The translations under genes were made by a program, and so were the position numbers. Of a stretch of 19,248 bases of DNA, positions 16,483 to 19,248 are shown piece by piece (within the stretch, counting starts at the first letter, position 1; the number at the start of each line of letters is the position of its first letter). Source of the DNA: Candidatus Faecousia faecipullorum (GTDB taxonomy: Bacteria; Bacillota; Clostridia; Oscillospirales; Oscillospiraceae); contig DVJG01000009.1 of the NCBI GenBank assembly GCA_018710805.1, positions 1-19,248 of the forward strand. Reading direction: 5' to 3'. Below the pieces are notes generated by a model. It was given only the letters and a program-made list of their open reading frames with translations, did no database searches and was not told where the DNA came from.

Positions 16483-16523
16483 CCGCCGCCCTGAATCCGC
16501 TGACCGCAGGGCGGCGGTTTTTC
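16483..16523 (+). terminator. Intrinsic terminator of the small-gene transcript
   Basis: CCGCCGCCCTG (16483-16493) pairs with CAGGGCGGCGG (16507-16517), an 11-bp GC-rich stem followed at once by TTTTTCT. This is canonical on the plus strand and insulates the small gene from perR downstream. Confidence 0.85.
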
Positions 16524-16529
16524 TATTAA

Positions 16530-16555
16530 GGGAGGGATGAATCCCTCCCCTACAA
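16530..16555 (+). repeat. Palindromic repeat, copy 2 (GGGAGGGAT-GA-ATCCCTCCC + CTACA)
   Basis: A 9-bp perfect stem is followed by CCTACAA. It matches the copy at 18881 except in the loop (GATGAATC versus GATAAATC). It lies directly behind the terminator of the small gene, upstream of the perR promoter. Confidence 0.75.
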
Positions 16556-16581
16556 CGGAAGAAGTTTTTCCAAAAATTAAA

Positions 16582-16596
16582 TGAGAATTATTTGCA
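16582..16596. promoter_or_regulatory. Fur/PerR-like box 1, upstream of the perR -35
   Basis: TGAGAAT-T-ATTTGCA has the 7-1-7 layout of Fur-family boxes, with 5 of 7 arm positions complementary. It overlaps a perfect 12-bp palindrome TATTTGCAAATA (16589-16600). The 16-nt core at 16584-16599 recurs with 13/16 identity at 16646-16661. Confidence 0.5.
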
Positions 16597-16603
16597 AATA
16601 TGC

Positions 16604-16632
16604 TTGACAAAGCCAAACCTCCATGCTATACT
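16604..16632 (+). promoter_or_regulatory. Promoter of the perR-rubrerythrin operon
   Basis: A perfect TTGACA (16604-16609), a 17-bp spacer and TATACT (16627-16632) make this the best promoter in the window. The predicted start near 16639 lies between two Fur/PerR-like boxes. Confidence 0.85.
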
Positions 16633-16645
16633 ATCCACGTAAACA

Positions 16646-16661
16646 AGAATCACTCGCAAAT
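16646..16661. promoter_or_regulatory. Fur/PerR-like box 2, downstream of the transcription start
   Basis: AGAATCACTCGCAAAT repeats the core of box 1 (AGAATTATTTGCAAAT) with three T-to-C changes. It lies between the predicted start site and the ribosome binding site, 62 bp from box 1. Binding here would block elongation or translation-start access (inference). Confidence 0.4.
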
Positions 16662-16674
16662 GGAGGTGGAGTTC

Positions 16675-17058
16675 TTGACAAAGCAGTTTAAAAAACGTGC
16701 AGCCATCCTCTCCTGCCTCCGGGGCACGAAATCGCACCCCTCGGCGGAGATGGTCTACGAAATGCTCCGGGCCGAAAATCCGGACATCAGCCTGGCTACG
16801 GTCTACCGGAACCTGACCCTCTTCAAAAACCAGGGCCTCATTCGGAGCCTGGGCACCGTGGACGGCGTGGAGCGGTTCGACGGCCGGGTAGAGCCCCATG
16901 TCCACTTCGTCTGCACAGGCTGCGACGCGGTGACGGACCTGGACAATGTGGTCCTGCCCCAGGCGGTGCTGCAGGAAGCCCAGAGTTCCGGCAACCAGGT
17001 TGCGGACTGTCAGCTGACCTTCACCGGTCTGTGTCAGAAGTGCCAGAAAGTTATGTAA
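16675..17058 (+). CDS. perR: Fur-family regulator, PerR-like
   Basis: This is a 127-residue winged-helix metalloregulator. Family features are SHPSAEMVYEML (H21, equivalent to PerR H37), SLATVYRNL, RFD (D69, matching the Asp of PerR where Fur usually has Glu), PHVHF (H75, H77), D88, and structural zinc cysteines CTGC (80, 83) and CQKC (120, 123). The residues needed for metal-catalysed His oxidation are all present, so peroxide sensing is the best guess. The first helix of Bacillus PerR is missing, as in other short clostridial forms. I chose TTG 16675 because GGAGGTGGAG lies just upstream; ATG 16660 in frame would add five residues. Rubrerythrin follows by 57 bp, the expected target. Confidence 0.85.
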   Translation: MTKQFKKRAAILSCLRGTKSHPSAEMVYEMLRAENPDISLATVYRNLTLFKNQGLIRSLGTVDGVERFDGRVEPHVHFVCTGCDAVTDLDNVVLPQAVLQEAQSSGNQVADCQLTFTGLCQKCQKVM

Positions 17059-17062
17059 ACCC

Positions 17063-17079
17063 CGTGGGAGGTCCCCACG
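17063..17079 (+). other. Short hairpin between perR and rubrerythrin
   Basis: CGTGGG (17063-17068) pairs with CCCACG (17074-17079) just after the perR stop. No T-run follows. It may slow decay or partly separate the two messages, letting the rubrerythrin message accumulate. I see no separate promoter in the 57-bp gap. Confidence 0.35.
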
Positions 17080-17115
17080 CACAATACATCTATTACAATA
17101 ACGGAGGAATATCAC

Positions 17116-17706
17116 ATGAAGAAATTTGTCTGCCCCGTCTGCGGCTACGTCTACGAAGGCGAAAGCATCCCCGAAGGTTTCAAGTGCCCCGTCTGCAAGG
17201 TTGACGGCTCCAAGTTCAAGGTCATGGAGACCGACAAGCTGGCTGCCGAGCACGAGTACGGCATCTACGCCAAGACCGTGAAGAACAACCCCGACATCTC
17301 CGAAGAGGACAAGAAGTTCATCTTCGAGCAGCTCATGGCCAACTTCAACGGCGAGTGCTCCGAGGTCGGTATGTACCTGTGCATGGCCCGCATTGCCCAT
17401 CGGGAAGGCTATCCCGAAATCGGCCTGTACTGGGAGAAGGCCGCCTACGAAGAGGCTGAGCACGCCGCTAAGTTCGCTGAGCTCCTGGGCGCTGACCTGG
17501 AGCCCAACATGAAGGCTACCACCCGCGACAACCTGGCATGGCGTGTGGACTGCGAGTTCGGCGCAACCCAGGGCAAGTTCGATCTGGCCGCCTGCGCCAA
17601 GAAGAACGGCCTGGATGCCATCCACGACACCGTCCATGAGATGGCCCGTGACGAGGCCCGCCACGGCAAGGCTCTGAAGGGCCTGCTGGAGCGGTACTTC
17701 AAGTAA
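17116..17706 (+). CDS. Reverse rubrerythrin (N-terminal rubredoxin, C-terminal diiron domain)
   Basis: The 196-residue protein is a cytoplasmic peroxide/oxygen-reducing enzyme. The rubredoxin iron site comes first (CPVC at 6-9 and CPVC at 24-27). The four-helix ferritin-like domain follows, with Glu/ExxH diiron motifs (E80, E113-x-x-H116 and a second ExxH in ARDEARHGK near the C-terminus). This order is reversed relative to classical rubrerythrin and matches the clostridial revRbr proteins that reduce hydrogen peroxide and oxygen with NADH-derived electrons. Codon choice is unusually uniform (AAG, GGC, GAC, TAC), suggesting high expression. Start ATG 17116 has an ACGGAGGAA site. Co-transcription with a PerR-like repressor predicts peroxide induction. 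Its last 15 coding bases recur at 18531. Confidence 0.93.
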   Translation: MKKFVCPVCGYVYEGESIPEGFKCPVCKVDGSKFKVMETDKLAAEHEYGIYAKTVKNNPDISEEDKKFIFEQLMANFNGECSEVGMYLCMARIAHREGYPEIGLYWEKAAYEEAEHAAKFAELLGADLEPNMKATTRDNLAWRVDCEFGATQGKFDLAACAKKNGLDAIHDTVHEMARDEARHGKALKGLLERYFK

Positions 17707-17710
17707 GATA
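17690..17710 (+). repeat. Direct repeat copy A (rubrerythrin 3' end)
   Basis: This 21-bp segment, AGCGGTACTTCAAGTAAGAT plus A, covers the last codons and stop of the rubrerythrin gene. It is repeated exactly at 18531-18551, 841 bp downstream. The two copies flank the AT-rich lipoprotein gene. Confidence 0.9.
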
Positions 17711-17718
17711 TCGATATT

Positions 17719-17748
17719 GAGGGAAGAACAAAAGTTCTTCCCTCTTTT
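17719..17748 (+). terminator. Intrinsic terminator after rubrerythrin
   Basis: GAGGGAAGAAC and GTTCTTCCCTC form a perfect 11-bp stem with an AAAA loop, followed by TTTTAT. This ends the perR-rubrerythrin transcript just before the promoter of the lipoprotein gene. Confidence 0.88.
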
Positions 17749-17760
17749 ATATGTCTATAC

Positions 17761-17789
17761 TTGCATTGGATAGAAACGAGTGATATAAT
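17761..17789 (+). promoter_or_regulatory. Promoter of the AT-rich lipoprotein gene
   Basis: TTGCAT (17761-17766), a 17-bp spacer and a perfect TATAAT (17784-17789) with the extended TGA element (17781-17783). The predicted start near 17796 gives a 40-nt leader. Confidence 0.7.
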
Positions 17790-17835
17790 ACTTTCAACGG
17801 GTATGAAAAACATACACCAGAAGAAAGGAAAATCC

Positions 17836-18483
17836 ATGAAACGAATCGTTTTATTGCTGCTGGCAGTCTGTCTGCTCAGCCTCTGCCTAACTGGCTGCTA
17901 TGAAGATGAAGAAAGTAAATATGCTCAGATTCAGGGCACATGGCTGTTGGAACAGCATATGGATGAGGATTCTAAGTTGCAGATTTTGAATAGTATTGTC
18001 TGCTGCGAAGAAGGAATTGCTGTGTGTTTGGATATTCCACTGTCTTACTTTGACGCTTTGCAATTTAAGATGGATAAAACATACCTAAAGTATTGCGATG
18101 CAGGTAGGACAAAAGTGAAAATTCAAGAATACTGTACGGAAGTTCTTGACAGGTTGTATCGAGAGAGAGAGTCCTTGGTCAGCATCTTCGGTGACAGAGT
18201 TCAAGATATGAATGACAATGAGTTTTTTGAAGCGTATGCCTCGATGTATGATTTGCAGTCTAAGGATGAATTGATCACCTTCTTTGTAGAAGGCTTATTT
18301 AACTATGATAAGATGGCTGAACCTACGGAAGAGGGCACCTACTGGATAGCAAACCATAATATTTACACCAAAAGCAAGACTGAGGGTAACGAAGTATTTT
18401 ACTTTCCCTATGAGATTGATTCCGACGGCCAACTGACCTTACAGTATTCGGATGGTACTTACGTCTTTTTCCGCCCCAACTAA
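17836..18483 (+). CDS. AT-rich putative lipoprotein, lipocalin-like
   Basis: The 215-residue product has a type II signal peptide (MKRIVLLLLAVCLLSLCLTGC, lipobox LTGC, C21), so it should be anchored outside the membrane. A short acidic stretch follows. IQGTWLLEQ and a C-terminal run of short beta-type strands (GTYWIANHNIYTKS, VFYFPYEIDSDGQLTLQYSDGTYVFFR) resemble small lipocalin-like bacterial domains. The middle (about 95-165) is helical and charged. No enzyme motif is seen. Base composition and codons (TTG, ATA, AAA, GAT) are clearly more AT-rich than all neighbours, and 21-bp direct repeats flank the unit, both pointing to acquisition. I chose ATG 17836 (AAGAAAGGAA upstream) because it opens the signal peptide. 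Fold assignment is tentative; function is unknown. Confidence 0.8.
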   Translation: MKRIVLLLLAVCLLSLCLTGCYEDEESKYAQIQGTWLLEQHMDEDSKLQILNSIVCCEEGIAVCLDIPLSYFDALQFKMDKTYLKYCDAGRTKVKIQEYCTEVLDRLYRERESLVSIFGDRVQDMNDNEFFEAYASMYDLQSKDELITFFVEGLFNYDKMAEPTEEGTYWIANHNIYTKSKTEGNEVFYFPYEIDSDGQLTLQYSDGTYVFFRPN

Positions 18484-18530
18484 GACTAAAACAGCAAATA
18501 TCCCCGGGCAGCAAACACCTCATTCTAGGA

Positions 18531-18551
18531 AGCGGTACTTCAAGTAAGATA
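18531..18551 (+). repeat. Direct repeat copy B (orphan rubrerythrin 3' end)
   Basis: This is an exact 21-bp copy of 17690-17710, including the rubrerythrin stop codon, without any further rubrerythrin sequence before it. It is followed by its own terminator. It marks the right boundary of the inserted unit. Confidence 0.9.
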
Positions 18552-18563
18552 GGACCTGAATAT

Positions 18564-18592
18564 AAGGGGAATCACTTCGGTGATTCCCCTTT
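18564..18592 (+). terminator. Intrinsic terminator with UUCG tetraloop
   Basis: A perfect 12-bp stem (AAGGGGAATCAC with its complement) closes a C(TTCG)G tetraloop and ends in TTT. It probably terminates the lipoprotein transcript, and may be the ancestral rubrerythrin terminator. Confidence 0.85.
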
Positions 18593-18599
18593 AAACTGT

Positions 18600-18629
18600 C
18601 AAAAATGCCCCTGCCGTTGGCAGGGGCAT
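18600..18629 (-). terminator. Intrinsic terminator on the minus strand
   Basis: ATGCCCCTGCC (18605-18615) and GGCAGGGGCAT (18619-18629) form an 11-bp stem with a 3-nt loop. On the minus strand a TTTTT run follows (complement of 18600-18604). It starts at the stop of the decayed regulator and fits that gene's terminator. Confidence 0.8.
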
Positions 18630-18739
18630 CAATCGTCTGTAAAGGCGATTACGTCGTTGGGCGAACACTCCAGGACTTTGCACAGCTTTTCCAGGGTGTT
18701 CATGGTATTCCAAAGGGGCTCATAACTGATCAACGCCAT
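18629..18739 (-). pseudogene. XRE/Cro-type helix-turn-helix regulator remnant (internal deletion)
   Basis: From ATG 18739 the minus strand encodes 36 residues: MALISYEPLWNTM joined to NTLEKLCKVLECSPNDVIAF plus TDD. The first block resembles the start of small clostridial Cro/C1 proteins (ISYxPLWxTL). The second is their last helix (TLEKLCKxLxCxxxDII). Family members are about 65-75 residues, so roughly 30 residues carrying the helix-turn-helix are missing. The frame is kept, with short repeats (AATACC / AACACC) at the junction that could have mediated the deletion. A promoter and a terminator survive. Without its DNA-binding helices it should not act as a repressor, but a short dimerising peptide is possible. 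Confidence 0.7.
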
Positions 18740-18773
18740 CACCGCCCATTTTCCAATAATAAGTCTATTATCT

Positions 18774-18802
18774 TTTATAAATTGCCTCTTGAACATTAGC
18801 AA
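18774..18802 (-). promoter_or_regulatory. Promoter of the XRE remnant
   Basis: On the minus strand, TTGCTA (18802-18797), a 17-bp spacer and TATAAA (18779-18774). A perfect palindrome GCAAATATTTGC (18799-18810) overlaps the -35 and may be an operator. Confidence 0.5.
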
Positions 18803-18820
18803 ATATTTGCCTATACCCTC

Positions 18821-18905
18821 TGTAGGGGAGGGATTTATCCCTCCCTGACGGAATTTCACACTGTCCGCATAATCCGATTAGGGAGGGATAAATCCCTCCC
18901 CTACA
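18821..18905. mobile_element. MITE-like element: two palindromic repeats as 25-bp perfect terminal inverted repeats
   Basis: The left arm 18821-18845 (TGTAGGGGAGGGATTTATCC then CTCCC) is the exact reverse complement of the right arm 18881-18905. They enclose a 35-bp centre. Each arm is itself a palindrome of the family seen at 11948 and 16530. No target-site duplication is evident. The 85-bp unit has no coding capacity, so any movement would need a transposase elsewhere. Confidence 0.65.
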
Positions 18906-19023
18906 AAAGCGGCCCGAAACCAAACAGCAGGCCAGGGGCCGGATGCTGTCCGCAATATTCACCAAAAAGCCCTCTTCCCACTTGTTCAATGTGCGGAACT
19001 TTTAAAATATTTGCAAATTCCGA

Positions 19024-19052
19024 TTGCTTTTTTGCGAAATCCGCGCTATGAT
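19024..19052 (+). promoter_or_regulatory. Promoter candidate of the terminal lipoprotein gene
   Basis: TTGCTT (19024-19029), a 17-bp spacer and TATGAT (19047-19052). Upstream, ATATTTGCAAAT (19006-19017) repeats the motif found near perR and the XRE remnant. Confidence 0.5.
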
Positions 19053-19067
19053 GTAGGCATGGAAATG

Positions 19068-19083
19068 TTGGAATCGTTTCCAA
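19068..19083. promoter_or_regulatory. LacI/CcpA-type operator candidate
   Basis: TTGGAATCGTTTCCAA has 8-bp arms with one mismatch around a central CG, the layout of LacI-family operators. Within it, TGGAATCGTTTCCA fits the cre consensus except for two complementary positions. It sits just downstream of the predicted transcription start (about 19059), where binding would block transcription. Confidence 0.45.
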
Positions 19084-19128
19084 ATTTGTCCTGTGTTGGA
19101 ACAGGAACGTTTACAGTAGGAAAAAATC

Positions 19129-19248
19129 ATGAAAAAGCTCATCGCAATGCTGCTGGCAGTCTGCATGGTGCTTGGTCTGGCCGCCTGCGGCGGCAGCACC
19201 CCCGCTGAGACCACGGCTCCCGCTGCTCCCGAAGCAACCGAAGCAACC
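19129..19248 (+). CDS. Lipoprotein, N-terminal part (3' end outside window)
   Basis: Forty codons are visible. The type II signal peptide MKKLIAMLLAVCMVLGLAAC has lipobox LAAC with Cys20. A Gly/Ser/Thr/Ala/Pro/Glu-rich linker follows (GGSTPAETTAPAAPEATEAT), and the frame is open to the window end. This start is typical of clostridial ABC-transporter solute-binding lipoproteins, and the LacI-type operator upstream would suit a sugar-binding protein. The binding domain is not visible, so any other lipoprotein remains possible. ATG 19129 follows a modest TAGGAAA site. Confidence 0.85.
   Translation, partial: MKKLIAMLLAVCMVLGLAACGGSTPAETTAPAAPEATEAT

Larger units (their letters stand above)
18740..19128. 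other. 389-bp gene-free stretch between the XRE remnant and the last lipoprotein gene
   Basis: It holds the remnant's promoter, the 85-bp palindrome pair, and the promoter and operator candidates of the next gene. Between 18906 and 19001 I see only a GC-rich imperfect hairpin (CAGCA...TGCTG around 18926-18949) and no convincing frame. Short minus-strand frames here run across the palindromes and lack ribosome binding sites. Confidence 0.6.

Noticed and set aside
17085..17105. Separate rubrerythrin promoter (TACAAT)
   Set aside because: The hexamer lies only a few bases before the ribosome binding site and lacks a -35 at the right spacing.
17711..18530. Decayed second rubrerythrin copy as the source of the 21-bp repeat
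   Set aside because: No other rubrerythrin sequence can be recognised upstream of the second copy; the space is filled by an unrelated intact lipoprotein gene.
18821..18905. CRISPR array
   Set aside because: Only two palindromes in opposite orientation with one 35-bp centre, and no cas genes; solo copies elsewhere show it is an interspersed repeat.
18768..18989. 73-codon minus-strand frame near the palindromes
   Set aside because: It reads through both palindromic arms and an operator-like palindrome, has no ribosome binding site and gives a composition dictated by the repeats.

Overview
The window is a GC-rich, gene-dense stretch of a Gram-positive chromosome. It most likely comes from a gut member of the Oscillospiraceae/Clostridia. 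This is inferred from the infB-rbfA-DHH-truB-ribF order, a holB-ricT pair, strong AAGGAGG ribosome binding sites, a reverse rubrerythrin next to a PerR-like regulator, and GGGAGGG...CCCTCCC intergenic palindromes. No database search was possible, so the taxonomic call is inference.

Layout. (1) 2-4144, plus strand: the 3' end of infB, then rbfA, a DHH phosphoesterase (nrnA-like), truB and ribF. This is a translation/RNA-maturation operon with overlapping or tightly spaced genes. (2) 4145-9626, plus strand: a promoter and a 170-nt hairpin-rich leader, then a membrane-anchored CapA-like protein, a CBS/DRTGG-containing family II pyrophosphatase, holB and ricT. (3) 9658-11712: a five-helix LtaS-like membrane sulfatase-fold protein. 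(4) 11713-11986: a convergent intergenic region packed with hairpins. (5) 16082 down to 11987, minus strand: marR and two ABC half-exporters, translationally coupled by ATGA and TGATG overlaps, with one canonical and one degenerate ATPase site (BmrCD/TM287-288 type). A palindromic operator sits on the marR promoter. (6) 16207-16523: a divergent mini-transcript encoding a 39-residue peptide, with its own promoter candidate and a strong terminator. (7) 16582-17748: a PerR-like regulator and a reverse rubrerythrin, with a near-consensus promoter bracketed by two Fur/PerR-like boxes. (8) 17690-18592: an AT-rich lipoprotein gene between two exact 21-bp copies of the rubrerythrin 3' end, each followed by its own terminator. 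(9) 18593-19248: a decayed XRE-type regulator, a MITE-like palindrome pair, and the start of a second lipoprotein gene behind a LacI-type operator candidate.

Functional reading. The left half is housekeeping: initiation factor, ribosome maturation, tRNA pseudouridylation, FMN/FAD synthesis, oligonucleotide and pyrophosphate turnover, clamp loading and RNA-processing control. The right half is accessory: drug efflux, peroxide/oxygen defence, and surface lipoproteins with signs of insertion and decay.

The most unusual signals are the lipoprotein gene inserted at the rubrerythrin 3' end with target duplication, the small-peptide transcript divergent from the efflux operon, the hairpin-rich CapA leader, and the repeat family. 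I did not find a clearly new multi-gene system.
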